Of a DNA stretch of 62,703 nucleotides, positions 34,141 to 43,470 are shown piece by piece. The translations under genes and the position numbers were made by a program. The DNA lies in the NCBI GenBank assembly GCA_022825675.1, contig JAJDWK010000008.1, forward strand, positions 1 to 62,703. Reading direction: 5' to 3'. This DNA comes from Anaerolineae bacterium. GTDB taxonomy: Bacteria; Chloroflexota; Anaerolineae; Aggregatilineales; Phototrophicaceae. The notes under the pieces are model-generated. The model did no database searches. It saw nothing but the letters and a program-made list of their open reading frames with translations, and had not been told where the DNA came from. Each line of letters begins with the position of its first letter. The first letter of the stretch is position 1.

Positions 34141-35603
34141 CAGCCCGGCTTCCAGGTGGTGCCATCGGCGCGGTCTTCCAGGACGATGCCCAGCGCGGCG
34201 AGCTTGTCGCGGATTTCGTCGCTGCGGGCATAATCGCGGGCGGCGCGGGCTTGCGCCCGCATGTCTATCAGCATCTGCACCAGCGCCGCTTCCCGCTGGC
34301 TGTCGCCGCCGCTCGCCGCGGGGGTCTCAGACGCCAGCCCCAGCACATCGCCTGCCAGCCGCAAATAGGTGTCCTCAATCGCCTTTAGCGTCTGCAAGCC
34401 GACATCGCTGCCGCTGTTGAGCAGGGAATTCACATCGCGGGTCAAATCTTGCAGGACCGCGATAGCCCGCGGGGAATTGAAGTCGTCGTCCATCACATCA
34501 CGGAAGTCGGCTTGCGCCCGCGCCAAGCGCTCGCTAAAGCCATTGCCAGCGGCGCTTTCGGGCGCAGCCTGCATTTGCTGGCGGACGAGGCGCAGCGCAT
34601 TCATCAGCCGCTCCCAGCCCGCTTTCGCCGAGACCAGCGCCTCATCGCTATAGACCACGGGATTGCTGTAGTGCGAGGTCAAAATGAAGTAACGCAATTC
34701 CGCGGGGCGGTAGCTTTTCAGCGCGTCTTTGATGGTGATGTAATTGCCCAGCGATTTGCTCATTTTCACGGGGATGCCTTCGTCCGGGTCGAGCACATTC
34801 AAGCTGCCGGTCAGCATCCAGTAGTTGGCGAAGCTGGCACCGTTGGCGCATTCGCTTTGGGCGATTTCGTTTTCGTTGTGCGGGTAGATGTTGTCGATGC
34901 CGCCGCCGTGAATATCAAAATTGGCGCCCAGATATTTATTCGCCATCGCCGAGCATTCGATGTGCCAACCGGGGAAGCCAGCGCCCCAGGGGCTGTTCCA
35001 GCGCAGGATATGCTCGGGCTCCGCCCGTTTCCACAAGGCGAAATCAGCGGCATGCCGCTTGTCGCCGCCGATCAACTCGCGGGATTCCGCCTGCTGTTCG
35101 TCCACGCGGCGGTTGGACAGCTTGCCATAATCGGCGTCGCTGAGCACATCAAAATACACATTGCCGTCGACTTCATACGCGTGATTCTTGGCAATCAGCG
35201 TTTGGATCATCTCGATTTGTTCGGGCACATGCCCGCTGGCGCGCGGGGAGATATCGGGGCGCTGCACGCCGAGGGCGTCCATATCTTCAAAATAGCTGCG
35301 GGTATAGGTCTCGACAATTTGCATCGGCTTGGCCTTGAGCTGGGCGGCGCGCATCAGAATGCGGTCTTCGTCATTGGCGCGCAGGTGCCCCACATCGGTG
35401 ATATTCTGCACATACAGCAGGTCAAAGCCGCGGTAGCGCAGGTAACGCGCCACCACATCAAAGGAGACATAGGTTTTGGCATGCCCCAGGTGCGAATGCT
35501 CGTAGACGGTGGGACCGCAGACATACATGCCGACGCGCCCCTCGTGAATTGGCTTGAAGTCCTGCTTTTGACGCCCCAGCACATTAAATATGCGCAAAGT
35601 CAT
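34140..35603 (-). CDS. cysS: Cysteinyl-tRNA synthetase
   Basis: A complete 487-residue class I synthetase. HIGH-type motif HLGH at 38-41, KMSKS at 280-284, and zinc ligands C29, C217, H242 and E246, all in the expected places. The Cys-specific DALR-like C-terminal domain is present. The ribosome site is GAGGAG. It is translationally coupled to rlmB. Confidence 0.97.
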   Translation of the reverse strand: MTLRIFNVLGRQKQDFKPIHEGRVGMYVCGPTVYEHSHLGHAKTYVSFDVVARYLRYRGFDLLYVQNITDVGHLRANDEDRILMRAAQLKAKPMQIVETYTRSYFEDMDALGVQRPDISPRASGHVPEQIEMIQTLIAKNHAYEVDGNVYFDVLSDADYGKLSNRRVDEQQAESRELIGGDKRHAADFALWKRAEPEHILRWNSPWGAGFPGWHIECSAMANKYLGANFDIHGGGIDNIYPHNENEIAQSECANGASFANYWMLTGSLNVLDPDEGIPVKMSKSLGNYITIKDALKSYRPAELRYFILTSHYSNPVVYSDEALVSAKAGWERLMNALRLVRQQMQAAPESAAGNGFSERLARAQADFRDVMDDDFNSPRAIAVLQDLTRDVNSLLNSGSDVGLQTLKAIEDTYLRLAGDVLGLASETPAASGGDSQREAALVQMLIDMRAQARAARDYARSDEIRDKLAALGIVLEDRADGTTWKPG

Positions 35604-35677
35604 CGCTCCTCGCTGGTTTTTGCTGGCTTCAACCTATTGTACCAGCCGCGCGCCCGCTGGCAACAGGCTTGCCCGGA

Positions 35678-36024
35678 TGGGGCAATTGCATCAAATCTTT
35701 TTTCACCACAAAGACACAAAGGGCACAAAGTTTTTTCTTGAAATGGCTCTATGCTTCTTCATTTATCAGGGTAGTCTGTACACAGCCCATACCACCGAGA
35801 ACACAGAAGTAAGTTCAAGTAAGTAATGCGACAATCTAGTGCTTACTGAGCAGTCTGTACACAGCCCTTACCACCGAGAACACAGAGGGAAATTGAGGAC
35901 ACCGAGTAAAGATTTTAAGAGATTTTCTCATGCTTTTCTCTGTGTATCCCGGTGTCCTCGGTGGTTACATTTTCGTTGGATTCCGCTCGTTGTGGCGAAT
36001 GTCTTTTTTAATGCAATTGCCCTG
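35678..36024 (+). mobile_element. Composite inverted-repeat element, about 347 bp
   Basis: The 435-base gap 35604-36038 is nearly all repeat. It starts GGGCAATTGCATCAAA and ends AATGCAATTGCCCTG, inverted relative to each other. The interior has the ACCACAAAGACACAAAGGGC block, then two tandem CAGTCTGTACACAGCCC units followed by ACCGAGAACACAGA, and then a CTCGGTGTCCTCGGTGGTT block. No convincing target duplication is left. It looks like one subfamily with another inserted or recombined into it. Confidence 0.75.
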
Positions 36025-36038
36025 CCCCTACACCAAAA

Positions 36039-36950
36039 TCAGGGACGGGCGGCTTTCTTGTAGGCATAGGTGTCGCAATAGCGCTCGAAACCGACAGCGG
36101 CATAGAGGCGGCCGGACGCGGGATTTTTCGCCGGCGGCTCGTGCCCTACATAGGCGCAGCGGATGCCGCGCTCGGCTTTCATGCGCCGCAATGCGTAAGC
36201 CATCAGCGCTTTGCCGATGCCCCGCCGCCGGAAATCGGAATGGGTGCCCACTGGCTCGAAGAGCAGGGAATGATTTATATCGTCAACCCAGAGGTTGGTG
36301 AAAGCGGCGAAACGGCCATCAGGCGCGACCGCAACCCACTCATATTCGATATGCGGCGACTGGAACACCGCGCCATAAGAATCAGCATTCCATTTGTTGG
36401 AGAAGCTGTGATTGTGCACATCCGCCAGGCGCGCGGCATCGGCTTGCTGCGCCTCGTGAAAATGGAAGCCGGCGGGCAGCGCCGCCTCGGGCAAGTTGGA
36501 CAAATCGTGGCGGGTGAGGCTGTAGCGCAGCGTATCCCGCGTATAGCCGCAGTCCTCCATGAAGCGCGTGTGGGCGGCATCGCAATCATCAAGTTCCACG
36601 CTGAATTCCGTGAGCGGCTTGCCGCATTTTTCGCCGAGCAGCAAAGTCTCCCGCTCGCAGGTTTGCAGGAAGCGCCGATGCGCCCGGCTCAGCCTATATT
36701 TGGGCGCGACTTGCAGCTCAAAAGATTGCCATTTGGGCAGCAAGGTGGCGAATGCGGCAAGCTCGCCGCTGTCATCCAGCCAATAGCGGAAGATGTCGCT
36801 TGTGTGCTGCCCATAGCAATTGTTGAACAGACGATGCCCGATATCGCCCTTGTGCAGATAATTGCATTGTCCCGTCTGCTGCACCCAGCGCATCAGGGCG
36901 GCTTGGGCGCGGCTGAAATCCTGCGATGTTTGATAGCGGCAGAGTTGCAT
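36039..36950 (-). CDS. GNAT-family acetyltransferase, two-domain
   Basis: A 303-residue protein. The C-terminal half has the acetyl-CoA-binding motif FRRRGIGKALMAYALRRM and the ending ARLYAAVGFERYCDTYAYKK type. The N-terminal half is a second, worn GNAT-like domain. The substrate is unknown. It stands between a repeat-filled gap and the GT4 gene, 33 bases from the latter on the same strand. Confidence 0.85.
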   Translation of the reverse strand: MQLCRYQTSQDFSRAQAALMRWVQQTGQCNYLHKGDIGHRLFNNCYGQHTSDIFRYWLDDSGELAAFATLLPKWQSFELQVAPKYRLSRAHRRFLQTCERETLLLGEKCGKPLTEFSVELDDCDAAHTRFMEDCGYTRDTLRYSLTRHDLSNLPEAALPAGFHFHEAQQADAARLADVHNHSFSNKWNADSYGAVFQSPHIEYEWVAVAPDGRFAAFTNLWVDDINHSLLFEPVGTHSDFRRRGIGKALMAYALRRMKAERGIRCAYVGHEPPAKNPASGRLYAAVGFERYCDTYAYKKAARP

Positions 36951-36983
36951 TTTTGCCTTTCCTCAGTGTTGGGCGCGCGCTTA

Positions 36984-38228
36984 TTAAAGCGACAGCGCGC
37001 GCGCGTAGATAGAATTCATCCTGCTCAAATATGTGCCCAGCGTGAACTCGCGCTCCAGGCGCTCGCGCCCGCGTAGCCCCATCTTGCAGCGCAGGGCTTC
37101 GTTCGTCAACAGCCGCAGCAGGCGGTCAGCAAATTGCCCGATATCAAAAGGGTTGACGATGTAGCCAGTTTCGCCATCAATGACCGCTTCTGGAGAGCCG
37201 CCGAAGCATGTGGAAACCAGCGCTTTGCCGGCAGCCATCGCTTCCAAGTTCACGGTGGGGAAGGGGTCAAGATAGATTGAGGGCACGGTTACGACATCCG
37301 CCAGGTGATAGGCGGCGCGTAAGTCAGCGCCAGTCAGCCAGCCGCCGCTGCGGATAGCCGGGCGCAGATGGGCGTATTCCGCGGGAATCTGTTTGTCAAA
37401 GTCACGCGCCGTCAAGACGAGCAAGCGCGCTTGCGGCAGGCGCTCGCGCACCTGCGCCAGCGCTTGCAGGGCTTGCAGCGAGCCCTTCGCCCGCGTCAAG
37501 CGCCCGACAAACAAAATCACGGCGGCGTCTTCTAAGCCGAGCTGCTGCCGCAGCGCCGCAATCGCCGCCTTGTCGGGCGGCTGCCAGGCAGCGGGGTCGA
37601 TGCCATTGGGCAGCGCTTCCACCGCTGGCATGCCATTGGCGCGCCAGGCAGCCGCCAAAGCCTGGCTGGGCGCGGTGCGGATATGCGCGCATTGACGCAG
37701 ATAACGCTTGATGAGCGGATTGCGCAAGGGATTGTAACGGAAGCGGTTCTGCCGCAGGTTATAGGCGCGCGGCAGGCGATACTCCGCTGGCAGACTTATG
37801 GCGCTGGCATCCGCCCGTACATAGTGGCTGAGCTTCCCGTAAGCGAAGGACATGGCGTCATGGGCGCTGTAGACGACGGCGCAGCCAGCATCACGCGCCA
37901 GCTTGAGTGTATGATAGGAGAGCTGATTGTGAATATTGTGCGCGTTGACGACATCGGGCTGCAGCCGCGCCAGCACATCACGGAAAGCGCCGACAGTCTG
38001 TGGATTCCATAGCGTCAGCCAGGCGCGGAACCTTTCGGGATAGCGGGAATGCAGGTGATAGGTGGGCATGCCCGCGCGCGCTTCTTGAAAGGTGGCGCCG
38101 CCAGTGGTGGTGACGATATGTACCTCCCGCCCCTGCTCCGCCAAGCCCCGCGCCAAAGCCCAGACGACAGCCTCCGCCCCGCCTTTGCCTTCTGGCGGTA
38201 TCCTATCACTGAGCAGCAGGATCTTCAT
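36984..38228 (-). CDS. Glycosyltransferase family 4
   Basis: A 414-residue GT-B transferase. The N-terminal domain starts MKILLLSDRIPPEGKGGAE with the glycine-rich acceptor loop. The C-terminal domain has LFVGRLTRAKGSLQAL and PSIYLDPFPTVNLEAMAAGKALV, the E-x7-E-type donor site. It is retaining in class and probably builds a cell-surface polysaccharide or glycolipid. Donor and acceptor are unknown. Confidence 0.9.
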   Translation of the reverse strand: MKILLLSDRIPPEGKGGAEAVVWALARGLAEQGREVHIVTTTGGATFQEARAGMPTYHLHSRYPERFRAWLTLWNPQTVGAFRDVLARLQPDVVNAHNIHNQLSYHTLKLARDAGCAVVYSAHDAMSFAYGKLSHYVRADASAISLPAEYRLPRAYNLRQNRFRYNPLRNPLIKRYLRQCAHIRTAPSQALAAAWRANGMPAVEALPNGIDPAAWQPPDKAAIAALRQQLGLEDAAVILFVGRLTRAKGSLQALQALAQVRERLPQARLLVLTARDFDKQIPAEYAHLRPAIRSGGWLTGADLRAAYHLADVVTVPSIYLDPFPTVNLEAMAAGKALVSTCFGGSPEAVIDGETGYIVNPFDIGQFADRLLRLLTNEALRCKMGLRGRERLEREFTLGTYLSRMNSIYARALSL

Positions 38229-38262
38229 CTACGGATTCTTTGCGTCCCTGGGGGGGCGGTTG

Positions 38263-38385
38263 AAACAGGTCAATTTAACCACAGAGTGCGCAGAGTTACA
38301 CCGAGAAAAGCATGAGAAAATCTCTGTGCCTCCTGCGTCTCAGTGGTGAATTAAGATTTGCTGCAATTGCTCTGATTGCAACGGC
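38263..38385 (-). repeat. Dispersed repeat, second subfamily, partial copy
   Basis: The 200-base gap before 38432 contains TTAACCACAGAGTGCGCAGA, ACACCGAGAAAAGCATGAGA and GTCTCAGTGGTGAATT, in the inverse orientation to 17755. It ends with TTGCTGCAATTGC. A TATAAA at 38401-38406 may be a -10 for the next gene. Confidence 0.6.
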
Positions 38386-38431
38386 GGCGCGGGAAATGCG
38401 TATAAACTATACCTAGAAACAGGGGGAAATG

Positions 38432-38890
38432 ATGGCAAAAACATTACAAGATGCGGACCGGCAAGCCCGCAAGTTGGTCAACAATTGGACGACAGTCGCC
38501 GCCGGCACCGGCTGGATACCTGGCAGCACATTCTTCCTCACGGGCGCGGATACCGCCATGATCTATCAAGTCGCCAGCGCCTATGAAGTGAATGCCTTCG
38601 ACATGAATCACTTAAAATCCATACTCGGCGGCGCTATCGGCAGCGCGATTGCCGGCAGCGTCATCGGCGAATTTGTCGGCGTGATTCCGCTGGTCGGCTG
38701 GGCGGTGAAGAGCGCGGGCATGGCGGCAAAAGCGCGCGTGATTGGCGACGCCGTCATGCACTATTTTCGGGAACGGTCCGAGCTGCCGGATACCAAAGTC
38801 ATCATTCCTTTGGAGCTGCTGGAAGAAGAAAAGCCCAAGAACCCGCCTATGCCGAAAACCGAAATCGCTATTGAAGACGGCGAAGACTGA
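38432..38890 (+). CDS. Membrane-associated protein, possibly DUF697-like
   Basis: A 152-residue protein. Residues 30-110 hold a glycine/alanine-rich hydrophobic region (GGAIGSAIAGSVIGEF) like the DUF697/YcjF membrane module, followed by a soluble charged tail rich in Glu and Pro. Two tandem ATGs exist; the second, at 38432, has better spacing from GGGGG. Function unknown. Confidence 0.6.
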   Translation: MAKTLQDADRQARKLVNNWTTVAAGTGWIPGSTFFLTGADTAMIYQVASAYEVNAFDMNHLKSILGGAIGSAIAGSVIGEFVGVIPLVGWAVKSAGMAAKARVIGDAVMHYFRERSELPDTKVIIPLELLEEEKPKNPPMPKTEIAIEDGED

Positions 38891-38983
38891 GCGATTCTTG
38901 AAATAATAAGCCAATTGCGTTTGTCCCGCAGCCGCTAATGCGCTAGGCTTGGCGGACTGTCAAGCAACCGCGAAGGGATCGCC

Positions 38984-39268
38984 ATGAGTTCTACTGTACG
39001 ACAGCAGGTTCTGGTGCTCTACCTGTCAACATCGGCGCTGGACAGCCGCGTTTTGGGCTGGGCGATGTATGATGGCACGGGAACAGAGACGCATACCACC
39101 GGCGACAGCGACCAGGTGCCTTATGAAACTGGCTTGGAGGCGCTGCGCGCCGGCTGGCGGCTGATACAGCATCCGATACTGATTCCGCCCTATCCGGGCG
39201 AAGAATACAGCACCTCGTTCATGAAATATGGCTTTGTCTTTGAGAAACTGGAGGGGATAAAACAGTGA
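38984..39268 (+). CDS. Conserved hypothetical, 94 residues
   Basis: A small soluble protein containing GWAMYDGTG, ALRAGWRLIQHPILI and PPYPGEEYSTSFMKYGFVFEKL. The final block, aromatic and proline-rich, looks like a conserved signature, but I cannot name the family. It overlaps the dioxygenase start by four bases (GTGA), so the two are translated together. The start follows GAAGGGA. Confidence 0.65.
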   Translation: MSSTVRQQVLVLYLSTSALDSRVLGWAMYDGTGTETHTTGDSDQVPYETGLEALRAGWRLIQHPILIPPYPGEEYSTSFMKYGFVFEKLEGIKQ

Positions 39269-40110
39269 ACGCGAGCAAGGAATTGCTAACATCGGCGGCG
39301 ATGGCGGAGTTCGTGGCGCGGGGTTTTCTGCGTTTTGACGCCTTGGTGCCGCCGGCGATTAACCAAGCGATTATGCGCGGCATCGACCGCGGCGAAATCA
39401 GCGGGCACCCGGCGGGCACGCCGCTCTCTCAATGTTATCACGGCAGCCCCATCCGCCTGCTGCTGGAGCTGCCGCGCATACAGGGCATCATCAGCAGCCT
39501 GGTGGGCGATGACCCGCTCTTTGACCATGACGCCATCCATGTGCGCGAGCCCAACGAGGGCAAGGCGCAGGGCTTGCACGCCGATTCCATCATTGATACG
39601 CGCGCGCATTTCGATATCCAGTTGATGTATTTCCCGCATGATGTGCCGCTGGAAATGGGCGGCACCCTGCTTTTGCCCGGCAGCCACTTCCGCCGCGTCA
39701 ACGAGATGGATGTCGCCGCCTATCAAAATATGCGCGGGCAGATACCGATGGTATGCGAAGCGGGCACGGTGCTGGCGCTGCATCACGGCATTTGGCATTG
39801 CGGGCGGCAAAACAAAACCGACCGCCGCCGCTATATGTTTAAGCTGCGTTTGAACCCGGCAGTGCGGCAGCTGCGCCTGTGGAATACCGCGGATTTGAAC
39901 GAACAATACCGCGCCCATCGGGAGATCCACGCGGGCTTGGGACGCGATGGCAGCGTACAGGATATCCTCAGCCGGCTGGAGCCCTGGTTTGAAGCGGCGA
40001 GCGGGCGTCTGGAAATCGTCAATCGCGTCAAGCTGTGGCGTTTTTTGACTGGGGATGAGAGTTTTGATGTGAATTATTGGCTGAGCCGGCTGGAAAATAT
40101 GCCTGCTTGA
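39265..40110 (+). CDS. Phytanoyl-CoA dioxygenase (PhyH) family protein
   Basis: A 281-residue non-haem Fe(II)/2-oxoglutarate oxygenase. The iron-binding HxD is in GLHADSIID, and the distal His and Arg are in HHGIWHCG and the following basic stretch. The start is GTG at 39265. These enzymes hydroxylate many kinds of molecule, so PhyH names the family and not the substrate. It is coupled to the 94-residue protein, which might assist or regulate it. Confidence 0.88.
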   Translation: MNASKELLTSAAMAEFVARGFLRFDALVPPAINQAIMRGIDRGEISGHPAGTPLSQCYHGSPIRLLLELPRIQGIISSLVGDDPLFDHDAIHVREPNEGKAQGLHADSIIDTRAHFDIQLMYFPHDVPLEMGGTLLLPGSHFRRVNEMDVAAYQNMRGQIPMVCEAGTVLALHHGIWHCGRQNKTDRRRYMFKLRLNPAVRQLRLWNTADLNEQYRAHREIHAGLGRDGSVQDILSRLEPWFEAASGRLEIVNRVKLWRFLTGDESFDVNYWLSRLENMPA

Positions 40111-40212
40111 TGGCGCAGCGCAAAGGCGCAGCCCCCGAGGCTCGCGCCAGCAATTTTCGACGGGTGTGAAGCCCGCCTGCAAACTCGCCCTAGCGCCTGC
40201 GGCAGTATGCAC

Positions 40213-40258
40213 TATACTGGGCTGTCAGTTCTCGCAACGCAGGCAGGGGCGCAGCCCC
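40213..40258 (+). promoter_or_regulatory. Promoter -10 and leader hairpin of rpsD
   Basis: TATACT at 40213-40218, 80 bases before the rpsD start. The leader contains GGGGC-GCA-GCCCC (40246-40258). Ribosomal protein S4 often represses its own mRNA through leader structure; here this is only a suggestion. Confidence 0.45.
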
Positions 40259-40297
40259 GCGCTCAAAAGCACGAGTAGCAAGAGGAAATACCGATAT

Positions 40298-40924
40298 ATG
40301 GCATCCTATCACGGACCAAAAGCCAAACCCCAGCGGCGCTTCGGCGAATTGCTGGTGCCCCGCCCCAAGTATTCGCGCATCCTGGAAAACCGCAGCGCGC
40401 CGCCGGGCGAACATGGCAAGCAAAGGAGCTTCCGCTCCAGCCGCCGCAGCAATTATGCGCTGCAATTGGACGAAAAGCAGAAGCTCTCCTTCATCTACAA
40501 TGTGCGGGAACGGCAGCTGCGCAATTATTACAAAAAAGCGGACCTGATGCCGGGTCCAACCGGCGTCAACCTGCTCAGCTTGTTGGAGCGGCGGCTGGAC
40601 AATATCGTCTATCGCTCGGGCTTGGCGGCGACGATATGGTCGGCGCGGCAGATAGTCGGGCATGGGCATATTCATGTCAACGGCCGGCGCGTGAACTTGC
40701 CGTCGTATCAGGTGCGCCCGGGCGATGTCATCGAAGTTTCGCCGAAGATGAAGAAGAATGTGCACATCATCGAATGGATGCAGCAATCCGCCTATTCCCC
40801 GCCCTACATGTCGGTGGACAAGGACAGCTTCAGCGTTACGCTGGATCGCGCGCCGGAAGAAGGCGAGGTGCAGACGCCGGTGGATATCCAGATGGTGGTC
40901 GAGTTTTACAACCGGCTGACCTAA
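40298..40924 (+). CDS. rpsD: 30S ribosomal protein S4
   Basis: A 208-residue small-subunit protein that nucleates 16S rRNA assembly. The N-terminal [12 protein letters not shown] and the S4 domain [14 protein letters not shown]...GHIHVNG are clear. The N-terminus lacks the zinc-binding cysteines found in some S4 proteins. It is alone, not in the usual alpha operon with rpsM, rpsK, rpoA and rplQ, so it may be a second or relocated copy. The ATG follows AGAGGA. Confidence 0.95.
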   Translation: MASYHGPKAKPQRRFGELLVPRPKYSRILENRSAPPGEHGKQRSFRSSRRSNYALQLDEKQKLSFIYNVRERQLRNYYKKADLMPGPTGVNLLSLLERRLDNIVYRSGLAATIWSARQIVGHGHIHVNGRRVNLPSYQVRPGDVIEVSPKMKKNVHIIEWMQQSAYSPPYMSVDKDSFSVTLDRAPEEGEVQTPVDIQMVVEFYNRLT

Positions 40925-40953
40925 TCCGCAGGCGGCGCGACAATCCCCCCACT

Positions 40954-41430
40954 TTAGTATGGCAAGCTGCGAATCCGCTCAATCAACCCGCTGGTGCTGT
41001 GCCCGGGCAGGAAGTCAATCAGCTCGACGCGCCCGCCGCTGGCAAGCACTGTAGCGCGCTCGGGCAGCGGCTTATCAGCATAATCGCCGCCTTTGACATA
41101 GATATCCGGCTGCAGCGCCCGCAGCAGGGCATCAGCGGTATCCTGCTCAAAAATCAATACGGCGCTGACTGGCTTCAAAGCCGCCAGCAGGCGCGCCCGC
41201 TCGCTGGCGGGCACAAGCGGGCGCCCCGTCCCTTTCAGCCGCCGCGTGGAAGCATCGCCATTCACGCCGACGAAGAGCGCATCGCCCAAAGCCCGCGCCT
41301 TCTGCAAATAATCGAGATGCCCCAGATGCAGCAAGTCAAAATGCCCATTGGTGAAGACCAGGGTTTTGCCCGCTTGCCGCAGCCGCTGACGGCTCTCTAG
41401 CGCCGCTTCCAGGGAGAGCGGGGCATTCAC
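40954..41430 (-). CDS. Cytidylyltransferase-like / D-glycero-beta-D-manno-heptose 1-phosphate adenylyltransferase (RfaE2 type)
   Basis: A 158-residue nucleotidyltransferase. FTNGHFDLLHLGHLDYL holds the HxGH motif, and VKGGDYADKPLPE is typical of RfaE domain II. It lacks the sugar-kinase domain I, so a separate kinase would be needed to make ADP-heptose. The start is GTG at 41430, overlapping the pepF stop by four bases. Heptose use would be unusual for a lipopolysaccharide-poor lineage, though the GT9 enzyme at 44360 could use such a donor. Confidence 0.85.
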   Translation of the reverse strand: MNAPLSLEAALESRQRLRQAGKTLVFTNGHFDLLHLGHLDYLQKARALGDALFVGVNGDASTRRLKGTGRPLVPASERARLLAALKPVSAVLIFEQDTADALLRALQPDIYVKGGDYADKPLPERATVLASGGRVELIDFLPGHSTSGLIERIRSLPY

Positions 41431-43250
41431 GCGAATTTGCGCGGATAGAGCGCCCGCGCCAGCGCCTCCGCCTGCGCCACCCACTCTTCGATGAAGTCGA
41501 TGCCCTTGCGCCAGAAGTCGGGATCGTTGATATCAACGCCGACGCGCGCCAGCAAGCGGTCGGGATAATCCGAATCGCCCGCCGCCAGCAGCTGCAGATA
41601 TTTTGGCACGAAGGGCGCGCCCTCTTCTTGATAGAGGCGATACAGCGCCAGCACCAGCAGCTCGCCAAAAGAATAGGCGTAGACATAGCCGGGCGTGTGC
41701 AGGAAATGCGGCACATAGCTCCACCAACTGCCATATTCGTCGGTGATGGTAACGCTGTCGCCGAACATATCGCGCTGCGTTTCCAGCCAGAGCGTGTTGA
41801 AGCGTTTGGCAGTCAGCTCGCCTTCGGCGCGGCGGGCGCGGTGTATCTTGTCTTCAAAGCGGTTCATCGAGATTTGGCGGAAGACAGTGGCAAAGGTGTC
41901 TTCAATCTTCTCCATCAACATCGACAGCTTGACTTCGTCATCGTCTTCCGCCGCCATCAAATCCTGGAATACCAGCATCTCGGCGAAGGTCGATGCCATT
42001 TCCGCCGTCGTCAGCGGCGTATAGAGGGCGAACAAGCCCTTCGCTTCCGCCGAGAGGTACATGTGCATGCCATGCCCCAGCTCATGCGCCAATGTCGTGA
42101 CATCGCGCGTTGTGCCCAGGTAATTGAGGAATACAAAAGGGTTGGCGGACGCCACGGTGGGGGCGGCGAAGGCACCGCCGCGTTTGTTGGGCAGCACCGG
42201 CGCGTGAATCCAATTCTGCTCGAAGAAGCGCTGCGCCACCGCCGCCATCGCCGGGCTGAAGGTGTCAAAAGCCTTGAGCACAACCGCGCGCGCCTCGTCC
42301 CAGGTGTAGAAGGTTTCGCTCTCTTTTAGGTTGAGCGGGGCGTAGCGGTCATAGTCATAAAGTTCGTCATAGCCCAGCAGGGCGCGCTTCAGCCGATAGT
42401 GCCGCGCCACCAGGGCGTAGTTGCCGGTGACGGTATCAACAAGCGCCTGCACGACTTCGTCGCTGGCTTTGTTTTTTAAGTTGCGCGCCGAAATCCAACT
42501 GGGATAGCCGCGGCGGCGGTCGCTGTTGGCTTTGTCCAAAATCAGCGTGTTGAAGATGAAGCTCAGCTCCATCGACTTTTCCCTGAGTTTGTCCGTCAGC
42601 TTGCGCCATGCCATCTCGCGCGCATCGCGGTCGGCATCGTGCAATTTGTTGAGCACGGCGGTCATATTCACTTCTTCGCCCAGCCAATCGAAGCGGAAAG
42701 CGCTGGTCAATTGCGTGAAGAAGCGCGTCCAGGCGGCGCTGCCCGTAACCTGTTTCTCGATGCTGATTTGTTCTTCCGCCTCGCTGAGCATATAGGGGCG
42801 GTTGCGCCGCTCCGCCTCCAGATAATAGCGGTATTCGGCGATGGCGGGGTCGGCTAGGATAGCTGCCGCCGCCTCGTCCGCCAGCGCATTCCACTCCAGC
42901 TCGAAGAAAACCAGCTTTTGGCTGAGCGCGGCTTCCAGCTCTTCGATGCGCGCGACCGCCGCCTGGAAGCGGGCATCGCCAGTATCGGTCGAGAAATTGA
43001 GGAAAGCAAAAGACGCCAGCCGCCCGCGCAAATCATAGATGGCTTCCAACTGCCTGTAGGCGCTGAGGAAATCAGCGGCGCTCATGCTGGCGACTTTGCC
43101 GCGCCAACGGTCCTGGAAGGCATCCGCCAAGCGCCCCAGCTTTTCGATGTCAGCTTCGATTTGCGGGTCATCGGGGCTGATATAAAAGACGGACAGGTCC
43201 CAGAGGACAGCTTCCGCGCCGGTGGGGCGCTGCTTGACGGCTTCGCTCAT
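41427..43250 (-). CDS. pepF: Oligoendopeptidase F
   Basis: A 607-residue M3-family zinc metallopeptidase that degrades oligopeptides in the cytoplasm. The zinc motif HELGH is at 389-393 (TTLAHELGHGMHMYL), and the third ligand should be in the following MASTFAEM helix. The length is normal for PepF. It is translationally coupled to the RfaE2-like gene. Confidence 0.94.
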   Translation of the reverse strand: MSEAVKQRPTGAEAVLWDLSVFYISPDDPQIEADIEKLGRLADAFQDRWRGKVASMSAADFLSAYRQLEAIYDLRGRLASFAFLNFSTDTGDARFQAAVARIEELEAALSQKLVFFELEWNALADEAAAAILADPAIAEYRYYLEAERRNRPYMLSEAEEQISIEKQVTGSAAWTRFFTQLTSAFRFDWLGEEVNMTAVLNKLHDADRDAREMAWRKLTDKLREKSMELSFIFNTLILDKANSDRRRGYPSWISARNLKNKASDEVVQALVDTVTGNYALVARHYRLKRALLGYDELYDYDRYAPLNLKESETFYTWDEARAVVLKAFDTFSPAMAAVAQRFFEQNWIHAPVLPNKRGGAFAAPTVASANPFVFLNYLGTTRDVTTLAHELGHGMHMYLSAEAKGLFALYTPLTTAEMASTFAEMLVFQDLMAAEDDDEVKLSMLMEKIEDTFATVFRQISMNRFEDKIHRARRAEGELTAKRFNTLWLETQRDMFGDSVTITDEYGSWWSYVPHFLHTPGYVYAYSFGELLVLALYRLYQEEGAPFVPKYLQLLAAGDSDYPDRLLARVGVDINDPDFWRKGIDFIEEWVAQAEALARALYPRKFA

Positions 43251-43377
43251 TGCAGGCTCTTCCTTTTTGGCTATGTGATGTGCCGCGCAATCGTATCAAA
43301 GGCGCGCCAGCGGGTGTAGGGGGATATTACGCGGGGATTTTGCCACAGATGTAAGCGCGATTAAGCAGTGAGAACTT

Positions 43378-43470
43378 ATGCGGCAAAGATTCGACAGGGG
43401 ATGTAACCACCGAGGCGCACCGAGAAAAGCATGAGAAAATCTCTATGCCTCTGTCTCGCTGTGGCAGCTT
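43378..43470 (-). repeat. Dispersed repeat, second subfamily, partial copy
   Basis: In the gap 43251-43470, GATTCGACAGGGGATGTAAC, CCACCGAGGCGCACCGAGAA and AGCATGAGAAAATCTC run opposite to the copy at 55160. A solo terminal-repeat remnant, GCAATCGTATCAAA, lies at about 43289. The repeat abuts the end of the DUF4013 gene. Confidence 0.6.

Noticed and set aside
35678..36024. CRISPR array suggested by repeated CAGTCTGTACACAGCCC and ACCGAG units
   Set aside because: Only two unequal copies without regular spacers; the units belong to the dispersed element.
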